From positions 186,001 to 250,000 of the forward strand of contig DATIDV010000048.1 in assembly GCA_035456105.1 (NCBI GenBank): a stretch of DNA of 64,000 nucleotides, given 5' to 3'. Source of the stretch: Viridibacterium sp035456105. GTDB taxonomy: Bacteria; Pseudomonadota; Gammaproteobacteria; Burkholderiales; Rhodocyclaceae. This document shows, piece by piece, positions 28,720-37,974 of this stretch. The notes under the pieces are model-generated. The model ran no database searches. It had not been told where the DNA came from and saw nothing but the letters and a program-made list of their open reading frames with translations. The translations under genes and the position numbers were made by a program. Positions within the stretch are counted from its first letter, which is position 1; the number at the start of each line of letters is the position of its first letter.

Positions 28720-30056
28720 CGGTCCGACATGAGCATTTCGATATCGCTCACCGTCTTGGGCGTGTCGATGGTGAGGATGTCGTGACCGGTAGGAGTGATG
28801 AGCACATCGTCCTCGATGCGCACACCGATGTTCCAGAAGGCTTCCGGCACACCTTCGCCGGGGCGCACGTAGCAGCCGGGCTCGACGGTGATGACCATGC
28901 CGGCTTCCAGCGGACGCCATTCGCCCTTGAGTTTGTACTCGCCTGCGTCATGCACATCGAGACCCAGCCAGTGGCCGGTGCGGTGCATGTAGAAGCGGCG
29001 ATAGCTGCCCGATTCGAGCGCGCCGTCGAGGCTGCCGGTGAGCAGACCGAGATCGATCATGCCCTGCGCCAGTACCTTCACCGCCGCGTCGTGGGTGGTG
29101 TTGTAGGTCTGGCCGGGACGTGCATGTTCCAGCGCCGCGTACTGCGAGGCCAGCACCAGTTCATAGATGTCTTTCTGCGCGCCGCTGAACTTGCCGTTCA
29201 CCGGGAAAGTACGCGTGATGTCGGAGGCATAGCCGTCGAGTTCGCAGCCAGCATCGATGAGCAGCAGATCGCCATCCTTCAATTGCGCGTCGTTGCTGAC
29301 GTAGTGCAGCACGCAGGCATTGGCGCCACCGGCGACGATGGAGTTGTAGGCAACGGACTGGCTGCCCGAGCGACGGAACTCGTGCAGCAGTTCGGCCTCG
29401 ATCTCGTATTCGAAAGCGGCTGATCGCGCGGCACGCATGGCGCGTTTGTGGGCGCGGCCACTGATCGCGGCGGCGGCGCGCATGCGCTCGACTTCGACTG
29501 AATCCTTGATCAGGCGCATCTCGTCGAGCAGGGTGCGCACGTCGCGAATATCGGCAGGGGCCTGCACACCGTTGCGGCTCTGGGCGCGCACCGTATTGAG
29601 TGCGTCGAAAATGCGCGCGTCCTGAGCTGCGTCGTAGCCGAGCGCGTACCACAAGGCGGGCTGGTTGCCGATCAACTCGGGCAGCTTGCTGGCAATGCTT
29701 TCAATCGGGAAAGCTTCGTCGAAGCTGAAGGCTTCGCGCGCGGAGGCTGGTCCGTAGCGGAAGCCGTCCCAGATCTCGCGTTCTTCGTTCTTCTCGCGGC
29801 AGAACAGCAGGCTGCGCGCATCGCTGGCCGCGCCTGCGGGTACTACCATGACTAGCACGCTCTGCGGTTCGGTGAAGCCGGTCAGGTAGTGGAAATAGCT
29901 GTCGAAGCGATAGGCGTATTCGGTATCGCGATTGCGTGCACGTTCCGGTGCGGTCGGGACGATGGCCACGCCGCCACCGGCAGCGGCAATGCGCTCGGCG
30001 AGGCGGGCGCGGCGGGTGGTGATGGCGGCAAGAGTGCTGGCAGTCAGGGCGGGCAT
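28716..30056 (-). CDS. pepP: Xaa-Pro aminopeptidase
   Basis: Removes N-terminal residues preceding proline. 446 residues, matching PepP. N-terminal domain, then the M24 pita-bread fold with metal ligands in LLIDAGCELDGYASDITRTF (two Asp), MHRTGHWLGLDVHD (His), TVEPGCY (Glu) and RIEDDVLIT (Glu). It is followed with a 4-base overlap by ubiH and preceded by murU on the same strand. Confidence 0.96.
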   Translation of the reverse strand: MPALTASTLAAITTRRARLAERIAAAGGGVAIVPTAPERARNRDTEYAYRFDSYFHYLTGFTEPQSVLVMVVPAGAASDARSLLFCREKNEEREIWDGFRYGPASAREAFSFDEAFPIESIASKLPELIGNQPALWYALGYDAAQDARIFDALNTVRAQSRNGVQAPADIRDVRTLLDEMRLIKDSVEVERMRAAAAISGRAHKRAMRAARSAAFEYEIEAELLHEFRRSGSQSVAYNSIVAGGANACVLHYVSNDAQLKDGDLLLIDAGCELDGYASDITRTFPVNGKFSGAQKDIYELVLASQYAALEHARPGQTYNTTHDAAVKVLAQGMIDLGLLTGSLDGALESGSYRRFYMHRTGHWLGLDVHDAGEYKLKGEWRPLEAGMVITVEPGCYVRPGEGVPEAFWNIGVRIEDDVLITPTGHDILTIDTPKTVSDIEMLMSDR

Positions 30057-30094
30057 GGAGGCCTTGTTGATTCGTTTGAGATCACAGTTGCGGA

Positions 30095-30817
30095 TCAGCG
30101 CGCTTGTGCTGCTGTCGCGGCTTTCAGTTGAGCGTCGAGGTCGGCAAGCCGCTCGGGCGTGCCGACGTCAGTCCAGTGCCCGGTGAAATGCTCTGCCGTC
30201 GCGTGCTTGCCGGCAATTGCGGCCCGCAGCAAGGGCGCAAGCTTCGCCTTTTCGCCCGGCGTGATGCCGCTGAAAAACCCGGAGCGATATACGCCAATGC
30301 CGGAGAAGGTGAGACGCGCGCCGGTTTCCGCGCTGAGCTGGCCGATTCTGGAAGGAGCGACGGGTGGCACGAAATGGAAATCGCCATCGGGGTGCTGTGG
30401 CGGATTGCTGACCAGCGCCAGGTGCACGTGAGCGCCCTGGGTGATGCCGGCAATGCCGCGTGCCACGAAGCGCTCGAAATCAATGTCGCACCAGACGTCG
30501 CCATTGACCACGAGGAAGGGTGCCGGGCCCAGCAGGGGTAACGCCTTGGCAATGCCGCCTGCGGTCTCGAGCGCTTCGCTCTCGGGCGAGTAGCGGAGGT
30601 TGACGTTCCATATATGGCCGTCGCCAAGCGACTCTTCCAGCATGTGGCCGAGGTGGGCATGGTTGATGACGATCTCGTGGAAACCGGCGGCCGCGAGGCG
30701 CTCGATATGCCACACGATAAGCGGCTTGCCGCCGACCGGCAGAAGCGGTTTGGGCGCGTGGTCGGTGAGCGGGCGCATGCGTTCGCCACGGCCCGCGGCG
30801 AGGATCATGGCTTTCAT
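30095..30817 (-). CDS. murU: N-acetylmuramate-1-phosphate uridylyltransferase (MurU)
   Basis: Nucleotidyltransferase of the peptidoglycan salvage route that bypasses de novo UDP-MurNAc synthesis. 240 residues. It opens with MKAMILAAGRGERMRPLTDH (NTP-binding signature), then PKPLLPVGGKPLIVWHIE, VVNGDVWCDIDF (metal Asp) and TDVGTPERLADLD near the end. ATG 30817 has GAGG upstream. A role together with mpl at 22221 in cell-wall recycling is plausible. Other small sugar nucleotidyltransferases look similar, so specificity is inferred. Confidence 0.88.
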   Translation of the reverse strand: MKAMILAAGRGERMRPLTDHAPKPLLPVGGKPLIVWHIERLAAAGFHEIVINHAHLGHMLEESLGDGHIWNVNLRYSPESEALETAGGIAKALPLLGPAPFLVVNGDVWCDIDFERFVARGIAGITQGAHVHLALVSNPPQHPDGDFHFVPPVAPSRIGQLSAETGARLTFSGIGVYRSGFFSGITPGEKAKLAPLLRAAIAGKHATAEHFTGHWTDVGTPERLADLDAQLKAATAAQAR

Positions 30818-30844
30818 TGCCTCATCTCTTTCTGCGTATGACGC

Positions 30845-31798
30845 TCAGCGCTCATTGTCGTGACTGGAAGCTTTTTCGTAAGCCTCGACGATACGCGCAA
30901 CGAGCGGGTGGCGCACCACGTCTTCCTTGAGAAACTGGGTGAAGGCGATGCCGCGCACGTCGCCAAGGATGCGAACGGCTTCAAGCAGCCCGCTCTTGTG
31001 CCCCCGTGGCAGATCGATCTGCGTCAAGTCGCCGGTGACCACCGAGCGCGAGCCGATGCCGACGCGCGTGAGGAACATTTTCATCTGTTCGGGCGTGGTG
31101 TTCTGCGCTTCGTCGAGAATGATGAATGCATTGCTGAGGGTGCGCCCGCGCATGAAGGCCAGTGGCGCGATCTCGATGCACTGGCGTTCGAACATTTTCG
31201 CCACGCGCTCGAAACCCATCAGCTCGTAGAGCGCGTCGTAGAGCGGGCGCAGATAGGGATCGACCTTCTGTGACAGATCGCCGGGCAGGAAGCCGAGGCG
31301 CTCGCCCGCTTCGACCGCCGGGCGCGTGAGGATGATGCGCTCGATCTGCTGGCGCTCGAAGGCATCCACCGCGCAGGCGACTGCGAGGTAGGTCTTGCCG
31401 GTACCGGCCGGGCCGATGCCGAAGGTGATGTCGTGTGACTGGATATTGCGGATGTATTCGACCTGGCGCGGCGTGCGGCCGTGCAGATCGCCCTTGCGCG
31501 TGATCAAGCCGGTGACGGGCTGCACACCTTGATCGAGGTTGTTTTGCTCGATGACACCGAGCTGGATCTTGGCGACCTCCAGGGGCTCGCTGGCCTGTTC
31601 GTAGAAGCGGCGCAGCGCCTCTGCTGCGCGCCGTGCCTGGGCGGTGTCGCCGCGCAGCTTGAAGTGCTCGCCGCGCCGCGCGATGGCAACATCAAAGGCC
31701 GCCTCGATCTGGCGGATGTTCTCGTCAAGCGCGCCGCACAGATTGGCGAGGCGCTGGTTGTCCAGGGGGCTGAGCGTGACTTCGATTGGCGGCTTCAT
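30845..31798 (-). CDS. PhoH-like ATPase
   Basis: P-loop NTPase of the PhoH/YbeZ family, about 317 residues. An N-terminal KH-like segment (IRQIEAAFDVAIARRG) precedes the ATPase with Walker A GPAGTGKTYLA and Walker B FIILDEAQNTT, then TGDLTQIDLPRG. In many genomes it sits beside miaB and ybeY and is tied to RNA metabolism. Here it follows the DUF5117 gene, which follows miaB; no ybeY is seen next to it. ATG 31798 is used; TTG 31816 is an alternative. Confidence 0.92.
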   Translation of the reverse strand: MKPPIEVTLSPLDNQRLANLCGALDENIRQIEAAFDVAIARRGEHFKLRGDTAQARRAAEALRRFYEQASEPLEVAKIQLGVIEQNNLDQGVQPVTGLITRKGDLHGRTPRQVEYIRNIQSHDITFGIGPAGTGKTYLAVACAVDAFERQQIERIILTRPAVEAGERLGFLPGDLSQKVDPYLRPLYDALYELMGFERVAKMFERQCIEIAPLAFMRGRTLSNAFIILDEAQNTTPEQMKMFLTRVGIGSRSVVTGDLTQIDLPRGHKSGLLEAVRILGDVRGIAFTQFLKEDVVRHPLVARIVEAYEKASSHDNER

Positions 31799-31827
31799 GT
31801 ACCGATTATGAGTCAATCCTGAGTCAA

Positions 31828-34644
31828 TCAGGTCGGCGAGCGGATCATCTTGGCGGCCAGCGCCTCATTGAGCGTGGCGAGGCTGTCCTCGAGATGCGCG
31901 CGCGTTTCCGCAGACAATCCTTTGTGTTGCAGTGCGCGCTGCAGCTTGCCACGCAGGACCAGGGCGTCGGAGCGGGCGAGGCTGCGCATGTCCGGCGCAC
32001 TCGGCCGCACGCCGGTAATGACCGCGCTCATGCGTGTCAGCCAGGCGCGCTGCAGGTTGCGGCGAAGCAGGGGGATTTCCTTGCTGTCTGCGGCCTCCTG
32101 CCAGATGGCGGTCTGCAGTGTGCCGAGCAGCTCCGACAGTGGCAGCGAGCCATTGCTGCGCGTGCGCAGCATCTCTGATTCGAGCAGGCGGAAGGTCGTA
32201 CGGTCTGACAGCAATTGATCAAGCACGCCGACCTGCGCGCCCAGTACGCGGCTGACCAGTTGAAGATTAGGTTCCTGCGCGGCAGTGCCGGTATAGGTGC
32301 CGTCGAAACGATCGAGGTGGTCGAGCGGCAGTCGCTGCAGCAAGGCCGGATCGATGCGGAAACTTTCCGTCGTGAACAGGCTGCGCGTCAGCGTGTCGAG
32401 CGCTTCGCGCTGCTCTGCCTCGGGGATCGGGATGAAGCTCGAGCGTGCGCTGTCGGTTGTCTGACGAATGATGCGGATGCCGCCGATTTTCTTGGCGAGA
32501 GTCTGAGCGCTGAGGGTGAGCAAGGAGATGCTGCGCTCGACCGACAGGCGCGCCTGGCCATAGTAGGGATCGTTGCCCGGTGGGCGTCTGGCCAGCGCGT
32601 CCCACTGCTCCTGCGCAAACTGCTGGCGGCGCAGAAACCAGTTGCGCGTGTCGGAGCCCAAGTCAAAGCGGTTGGTGTCCGGATCGATACCCGCGTTCTG
32701 ACCTTCGCCGCCTGCGTCAATGTCGTTGCCGTAGGACAGCAGCGGATTGTTTTGACCGCGTTGTGCAATCTGCTTGAGTGCGTTGGCCTCGTTTTCGGCG
32801 GGAATCGATTTGTAGCCATACTCGATTGCCCAGATGTCATACGGTCCGAGCATCTTCTGCATGTAATCAACCGGCTTTTCACCACGCAGGTTGATATTGG
32901 GTGGCACGTAATCCATTACCGAAGCGGAGACACCGTTACTGGCAACAAAATTCGCATCGCGCAATTGCGCTGGCGTGTAGGCGCGTGTGGCGAGGAAGTT
33001 ATGCGACAGACCGAGTGTGTGGCCGACTTCGTGGGCCACGGTGATACGGATGGTGTCCTTCACGTAGGCGTCTGCTTCCGGACTGTCCGGCGCGATGTCG
33101 CCACGTGCGATCAGTGTATCGAGCGTGTCCTGCATGTAGGCAGCCGACTCTTCACCGAAGTCGCAACGCTCGTCCTCGTGTGTGTCGCGACGGGACGGCT
33201 GTGGCATCAGTAGCGCACGCAAGGCGCTCAGGTCGCGCGAGACTTCGCGACGCGAGGTGCGCGTCCAGTTGTCGGCGACGATGATGTCGGCATCAAGAAT
33301 TTCGCCGCTGCGCGGGTCAGCATTCGATGGGCCGACGGCCAACACGGTGTCTGTGCCGATGAACCAGCGTACGGAGGCGTGGTGCCGGTCCGCCGTATCG
33401 AAATCATCAGCGTCGGTTTGCTGTTTGACGACAATGGCATTCTTGTAGCCGATGCGCTCGAAGGCGCTATTCCACATCAGGATGCCTTCGCGCACGGCAT
33501 CGCGGTAACGCTCGGGCACATTGCTGTCGATCCAGTAGACGATGGGCTGCTTCGGCTCGGAAATCTCGGCCGACTCATCCTTCTTCTCGAGACGCCAGCG
33601 CTTGATGTAGTGCGTGCGCGGGCTTGGCGCGGTGTCATTGCGGAAATCCCAGCGGGTCTCGAAGAAGTAGCCCACGCGCGGGTCGGCAAGGCGCGGCACC
33701 ATCGGCTCTGGCAGGGCGGAGAAACTGTAGTGGAAGCGCATCTGTACGCTGCGCGCATCGGGCACATTGCGCGGCAGTGCAAACGGCGGCTGGTTGGGCT
33801 GCGGTTGCGGCACCCGCGCGACCGCGTAATGCAGCATCACTTCGAAGCTGGTTTCGTTCGCGTTGCTGCGGGTTTGCAGGATCTGGCTGTTGGCACGATC
33901 AAAGCCGTAGCCGAGACGGTAAGCTGCTTCGAGCGAGCTGCCGCCCGCAGGAATGTCGCTGAGCACGATGGCCGAGATGTCGATCAGTATCGCCTTGCTG
34001 CCAGGGTGCGGTTGGCTGACGATGGGCGCGACGCCCAGCAGGCTGTCGGGGAAGGCCTGGGCGACGTTGCGCTCCATGGGTTTGTTGCCATCGGCGAAGT
34101 AGGTCGTATTGCGTTCGAACCACTGCACGCGATCACCCGAAGCACGGCGGAACACGCCGATATTGGCGCCTAGCATTTCGCCAGAGAACAAGCGCTTTTC
34201 ACCGAGACCTTGTGTGCGGTGGATGGCGAAGTAGAAGGGACGGTTGAGGTCGGATTCGCGCAGCTCGATGAAGTAGCGATCCTCTTTCTGCCACAGTGTC
34301 AGGAAGCCTTCGGTTTTCTTGAAGTCCTTGATGACGTCGTTGAAAGGACGCAGGTTGGGATTGCTTGCAAAACTCGGCGCACTGGCGCTGGCCACGGGCT
34401 GCGATGCGGCAGCAGACGGTGTTGCCACCGGGGCGGAGCCTGCCAGCGGCGCTGCGACGGGGGCACTGGACAGCGTCGCAGACCCCGGTGGCTGGGTGCT
34501 CGGGGGCGAGGCGGGCGGCGACGTGGGTGTGACAATCGTAGCAGCAGTGCAGGCAACGAGGACTGCACTGATGAGGCCTGGCGCCAGGCGTGCGATGAGA
34601 GAGCCGAAGCGCGAGAAGCGAGAGGCTACGAGATCAGTCGGCAA
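31828..34644 (-). CDS. DUF5117/DUF5118 zinc metalloprotease lipoprotein
   Basis: 938 residues. N-terminal lipoprotein-type signal (LIARLAPGLISAVLVAC, Cys ~32) and a serine/alanine/proline-rich tether. DUF5118/DUF5117 regions start at FNDVIKDFKKTEGFL. The metzincin-like zinc site is HEVGHTLGLSHNF (HExxHxxGxxH), with a Met-turn-like SVMDYVPPNI some 40 residues later. Likely an outer-membrane-attached periplasmic or surface protease; substrate unknown. TTG 34644 overlaps the end of miaB by 11 bases and has GGAG upstream, so it is read as a miaB operon member. Confidence 0.88.
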   Translation of the reverse strand: MPTDLVASRFSRFGSLIARLAPGLISAVLVACTAATIVTPTSPPASPPSTQPPGSATLSSAPVAAPLAGSAPVATPSAAASQPVASASAPSFASNPNLRPFNDVIKDFKKTEGFLTLWQKEDRYFIELRESDLNRPFYFAIHRTQGLGEKRLFSGEMLGANIGVFRRASGDRVQWFERNTTYFADGNKPMERNVAQAFPDSLLGVAPIVSQPHPGSKAILIDISAIVLSDIPAGGSSLEAAYRLGYGFDRANSQILQTRSNANETSFEVMLHYAVARVPQPQPNQPPFALPRNVPDARSVQMRFHYSFSALPEPMVPRLADPRVGYFFETRWDFRNDTAPSPRTHYIKRWRLEKKDESAEISEPKQPIVYWIDSNVPERYRDAVREGILMWNSAFERIGYKNAIVVKQQTDADDFDTADRHHASVRWFIGTDTVLAVGPSNADPRSGEILDADIIVADNWTRTSRREVSRDLSALRALLMPQPSRRDTHEDERCDFGEESAAYMQDTLDTLIARGDIAPDSPEADAYVKDTIRITVAHEVGHTLGLSHNFLATRAYTPAQLRDANFVASNGVSASVMDYVPPNINLRGEKPVDYMQKMLGPYDIWAIEYGYKSIPAENEANALKQIAQRGQNNPLLSYGNDIDAGGEGQNAGIDPDTNRFDLGSDTRNWFLRRQQFAQEQWDALARRPPGNDPYYGQARLSVERSISLLTLSAQTLAKKIGGIRIIRQTTDSARSSFIPIPEAEQREALDTLTRSLFTTESFRIDPALLQRLPLDHLDRFDGTYTGTAAQEPNLQLVSRVLGAQVGVLDQLLSDRTTFRLLESEMLRTRSNGSLPLSELLGTLQTAIWQEAADSKEIPLLRRNLQRAWLTRMSAVITGVRPSAPDMRSLARSDALVLRGKLQRALQHKGLSAETRAHLEDSLATLNEALAAKMIRSPT

Positions 34645-36004
34645 GAACGAGTTCTCCGCGCAGTGAGTGCGACATCACTGCGGTAATCGTGACGGTAACA
34701 AATCGGCCAATGAGGCGCGAGGGGTGTTGCGGGTTGGTGTGCAAATCACCCACAAAGTTCACCATACGATTGTTATCGGTACGTCCAGCCAGTTCCTCAG
34801 GGTTCTTCTTCGACGGCCCTTCCACCAGCACGCGTTGTTGCGTGCCTACCATGGCGACGCTGATGGCAGCCGCCTGTTCGTCAATGCGCTTCTGCAGGCG
34901 TGCCAGACGCTCCAGTTTCAGGCCTTGCGGGGTGTCGTCGACCAGGTCGGCGGCAGGTGTGCCTGGACGAGCGCTGTAGATGAAGCTGTAGGAGTTGTCA
35001 AAATGGACGTCCTCGATCAGTTTCATTGTCGCTTCGAAATCCGCCTCTGTTTCACCCGGGAAACCGACGATGAAATCCGAGGACACGGTCAGGTCCGGAC
35101 GCACCGCGCGCAGCTTGCGTATCAGCGCCTTGTATTCGAGCGTGGTGTAGCCGCGCTTCATCGCTGCCAGCACGCGGTCAGAACCTGCTTGCACCGGCAG
35201 ATGCAGATTCGAGACGAGCTTGGGTAGCTTGGCGTACGCGTCGACGATGCGTTGCGACATCTCGCGCGGGTGCGAGGTCGTGTAGCGGATGCGCTCAACG
35301 CCGGGAATGTCGTGCACGCATTCCAGCAGGAAAGCGAAATCGTAAATCTCTGTGCCGGCCGCGTCTTCGCCGCGCGCAATCGGTGCGCGCCAGGCATTCA
35401 CGTTCTGACCGAGCAGGGTTATTTCCTTGACGTTCTGCGCGGCCAGGCCGGCAATCTCTGTGAGGATGTCGTCGAGCGGGCGCGATACCTCCTCGCCGCG
35501 CGTGTAAGGCACCACGCAGAAGCTGCAGTACTTGGAGCAGCCTTCCATGATGGACACGAAGGCCGTTGCGCCTTCGACACGCGCTGGCGGCATATTGTCG
35601 AACTTCTCGATCTCCGGGAACGTGATGTCGACCTGCGAGCGGCCGGTCTTGCGGCGCTTGTCGATGAGGGTCGGCAGGCGATGCAGGGTCTGTGGTCCGA
35701 ATACGACATCGACATAAGGTGCGCGCGATACGATGGCTGCACCTTCCTGTGAGGCGACACAACCACCGACGCCGATGATCAGATCCGGATTGGCCTGCTT
35801 GAGGTGCTTGACGCGCCCCAGATCGTGAAACACCTTCTCCTGCGCCTTCTCGCGCACCGAGCAGGTGTTGAACAGGATGATGTCGGCGTCCTCAGGCTTT
35901 TCGGTCTTGACCAGGCCTTCGCTGTCACCAAGGATGTCCGCCATCTTGTCCGAGTCGTACTCGTTCATCTGGCAGCCAAAGGTACGGATGTAAAGCTTCT
36001 TCAT
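34634..36004 (-). CDS. miaB: tRNA-2-methylthio-N6-dimethylallyladenosine synthase
   Basis: Radical-SAM methylthiotransferase modifying A37 of tRNAs that read U-starting codons. 456 residues. N-terminal UPF0004 domain (KLYIRTFGCQMNEYDSDKM; NTCSVREKAQEK; GCVASQEG) with three cluster cysteines; radical-SAM triad CSKYCSFC (CxxxCxxC); C-terminal TRAM domain near GPSKKNPEELAGRTDNNR. First gene of a run with the metalloprotease and phoH. Confidence 0.98.
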   Translation of the reverse strand: MKKLYIRTFGCQMNEYDSDKMADILGDSEGLVKTEKPEDADIILFNTCSVREKAQEKVFHDLGRVKHLKQANPDLIIGVGGCVASQEGAAIVSRAPYVDVVFGPQTLHRLPTLIDKRRKTGRSQVDITFPEIEKFDNMPPARVEGATAFVSIMEGCSKYCSFCVVPYTRGEEVSRPLDDILTEIAGLAAQNVKEITLLGQNVNAWRAPIARGEDAAGTEIYDFAFLLECVHDIPGVERIRYTTSHPREMSQRIVDAYAKLPKLVSNLHLPVQAGSDRVLAAMKRGYTTLEYKALIRKLRAVRPDLTVSSDFIVGFPGETEADFEATMKLIEDVHFDNSYSFIYSARPGTPAADLVDDTPQGLKLERLARLQKRIDEQAAAISVAMVGTQQRVLVEGPSKKNPEELAGRTDNNRMVNFVGDLHTNPQHPSRLIGRFVTVTITAVMSHSLRGELVLAD

Positions 36005-36063
36005 GTTTCAAATGCCAAAGGTATTGCACGCAGCGCAAAAGGGGGCTGCGTACGTGTTGCGTG

Positions 36064-36399
36064 TTACTTGTTGCCGTCGATGATCCACGCGCGATGGATC
36101 GCGCCGTTGCTGTCCAGGATGACGCGCATCTGGTATTTGCCGCGCAGGGCTTGTGGCAGCACGATCAGATTGGTGGTGTCGCGGATCTGCGACGCTGCCG
36201 ACAGGCTGCTCAGCTTGCCGTTGAGTCCGACTCGTCCGTCACCGGAAAATTCCACGACAGCCTTTTTGGCCTCGGCGGGAATCTGCATGCCGGCCTGCTG
36301 CGCAAATGCCTGGGTGCTCAGCGTAGCTGTGCCTGCCAGGGCCAATGCGGCCACTCCCACACAAACGGCGCGAACGGTTCCACGAATGGTTCTTTTCAT
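36064..36399 (-). CDS. Small secreted hypothetical protein
   Basis: About 111 residues. A cleavable signal peptide (VRAVCVGVAALALAGTATLS, then TQAFAQQ with an AxA cleavage site) and a short beta-rich mature part (KAVVEFSGDGRVGLNGKLSS, IVLPQALRGKYQMRVILDSN). No recognised domain. ATG 36399 is chosen at the signal peptide; a longer frame adds 23 unlikely residues. It lies 60 bases upstream of miaB on the same strand. Confidence 0.65.
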   Translation of the reverse strand: MKRTIRGTVRAVCVGVAALALAGTATLSTQAFAQQAGMQIPAEAKKAVVEFSGDGRVGLNGKLSSLSAASQIRDTTNLIVLPQALRGKYQMRVILDSNGAIHRAWIIDGNK

Positions 36400-36530
36400 C
36401 TCGACCTCACCCAAAACGCCCGTCAACAGGCGGTCGGCAATGGTCGGACATCGCTCTGGCGAAGTCAATCAAAGCGCCGTCAAGCCCATGAATTGCTTGG
36501 AAATTGCCGACAAAAAGACGTTTTCAAGCC

Positions 36531-36560
36531 TTGACCGTGATGCGCCACGGCAATTAGAAT
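36531..36560 (+). promoter_or_regulatory. Sigma-70-type promoter of the tRNA gene
   Basis: TTGACC at 36531-36536 and TAGAAT at 36555-36560, spaced 18 bases and ending about 31 bases before the tRNA 5' end. The following GCGGGCTCGGG is G+C-rich, as in stable-RNA discriminators. Confidence 0.6.
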
Positions 36561-36591
36561 AGCGGGCTCGGGTTTTTGACCCGTTGTTTCA

Positions 36592-36668
36592 GGTGATGTA
36601 GCTCAGATGGTTAGAGCGGTGGATTCATAACCCACAGGTCGGCGGTTCGACTCCGCCCATCACCACCA
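36592..36668 (+). tRNA. tRNA-Met (anticodon CAU)
   Basis: A 77-base cloverleaf. Acceptor arm GGTGATG pairs with CATCACC before an encoded ACCA end; D-arm TAGCTCAGATGGTTAGAGC; anticodon loop TTCATAA with CAU; T-arm GGCGG-TTCGACT-CCGCC. It is not the initiator type, which has an unpaired C1 and a GGG/CCC anticodon stem. A CAU anticodon can also belong to the lysidine-modified tRNA-Ile, but the overall form fits elongator Met better. Confidence 0.92.
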
Positions 36669-36677
36669 GTTGAAAAG

Positions 36678-36707
36678 AAAACGGCCCTCAGCGATGAGGG
36701 CCGTTTT
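36678..36707 (+). terminator. Terminator after the tRNA gene
   Basis: AAAACGGCCCTCA (36678-36690) and TGAGGGCCGTTTT (36695-36707) form a 13-bp stem with a GCGA tetraloop. The flanking A and T runs make it usable in both directions, serving the tRNA on the + strand and the convergent PEP-CTERM gene on the - strand. Confidence 0.85.
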
Positions 36708-36725
36708 GCGTTTGGGCGTTCCGTT

Positions 36726-37727
36726 TCAGCCCTGTTTGCGTTTCCGTGTTGCGGCCAAGCCCACGCAGCCCAACGCGACAAGCGCCAGCGAACCGGGCTC
36801 GGGAACTTCCGTGCTGGCCTGCGACGGGGCGCCGGGATGTCCGCCATTTAGCTGAGCGCTGCCAGTGAAGGACTTTGCGATGACGCCCCCGTTGATGTTG
36901 CCTCCGTTGTCGGTGAGATCGGCGTTAAGGGCCAATACCGTGGCATCAGCATTGAGGCTGCTCAGCGTGATCTTGCTGATATTGCTGGCGAAATTGAGCA
37001 GTGTTTCATGGCCGTTGAAACCGAGCACACTGTTGAGGTTGGCCAGTGCGATCTCGGTTGCGCTGCCGATGATGTTGAGAACGATGGTCGAGCCTGCGGC
37101 GAAGCCGCTGTCGAGGCTCAGTTGCTGGAAGACGTTGCCGGTGGTGAGCTTGCTGCTGTCCAGGGTGAAGTACTCGACGCTCTTGTTGCTGCCCTGCAGG
37201 TAAATGCCGCCATCCCAGCCGCCGCTCTTGTCCCCGCCGTAAAGCGTGGTGCCGGTCGCGGTCATGTTCATGAGACGTGCAGATTCGGCTGTGAGCTGGC
37301 TCTTGGCTGCAGCGAAATCCACTGGCGAGGCACCCCCCTGCTGCACGGCATCCAGCGTCGGGTTGTTGGCGCTGCCAACCGTCAGGCTGCCGCCCACGTA
37401 GGTGGCGCCGCTCATGACCGAACCATCGCTCCAATTGACGTTGCCGCCAACCACAACAGCCCAGTCCTTGCCGCCGGTGGAGTAGGTCGCGCCACCCTGT
37501 GCGGCTGTCCAGGTGCCAGCTTTGAAATTGCCCTGCGCGGCCACCGAGTGCTCGGCGTCGGTAGAGCCGGTGACGGTCATGTCGCCGAACACGAAGGCGC
37601 TGAAATTGCCGGCGACACCGAGGTTGTAAACGCTGGAGGCGTGCGCTGCACCGGTGGCAGTAATGAAGGTCAGAACGAGGGAAATACGATGGAACAGTGG
37701 ATGAGTCAATGCGGTCTGCTTGAACAT
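36726..37727 (-). CDS. PEP-CTERM sorted protein, choice-of-anchor A family
   Basis: About 333 residues. Signal peptide ending ATGAAHA-SS, then a beta-rich choice-of-anchor A domain (VYNLGVAGNFSAFVFGDM, repeated GGNVNW/YVGGSLTVG motifs). The C-terminal sorting signal is VPEPGSLALVALGCVGLAA, then RKRK: PEP box, hydrophobic helix and basic tail, as processed by exosortase. No exosortase is in the window. Such proteins go to the surface alongside exopolysaccharide in biofilm- or floc-forming bacteria. ATG 37727 is used; TTG precedes it. A weak -24/-12-like element (GG-N10-GC) lies at 37798-37811 on the - strand. Confidence 0.9.
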   Translation of the reverse strand: MFKQTALTHPLFHRISLVLTFITATGAAHASSVYNLGVAGNFSAFVFGDMTVTGSTDAEHSVAAQGNFKAGTWTAAQGGATYSTGGKDWAVVVGGNVNWSDGSVMSGATYVGGSLTVGSANNPTLDAVQQGGASPVDFAAAKSQLTAESARLMNMTATGTTLYGGDKSGGWDGGIYLQGSNKSVEYFTLDSSKLTTGNVFQQLSLDSGFAAGSTIVLNIIGSATEIALANLNSVLGFNGHETLLNFASNISKITLSSLNADATVLALNADLTDNGGNINGGVIAKSFTGSAQLNGGHPGAPSQASTEVPEPGSLALVALGCVGLAATRKRKQG

Positions 37728-37974
37728 CAATGGCTTTCGTAGGTCTTGTTTTCTTGTTGGACGCGCGTTTTGCGGACCCGCCCCGTCGTCCGCCAGAGCA
37801 AGGACTGAACCGTTTTTTGTAAGTCGATGATACGTAAGGCGCCCCGCAAATTTATCGTTTCAGTAGTTTTCGGGAGTGTAGGAATCTTTGACAAGATGTG
37901 AGGCCCGCCAGTGCAGCGCGTCGTGACCTTGTACCGGGCTTGCTGCAGAATCGGGGCTCAATTGAAAAGCTGCG

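Noticed and set aside
32215..33213. 332-codon + strand frame across the DUF5117 gene
   Set aside because: Antisense shadow; the DUF5117 frame has a full zinc site and lipobox.
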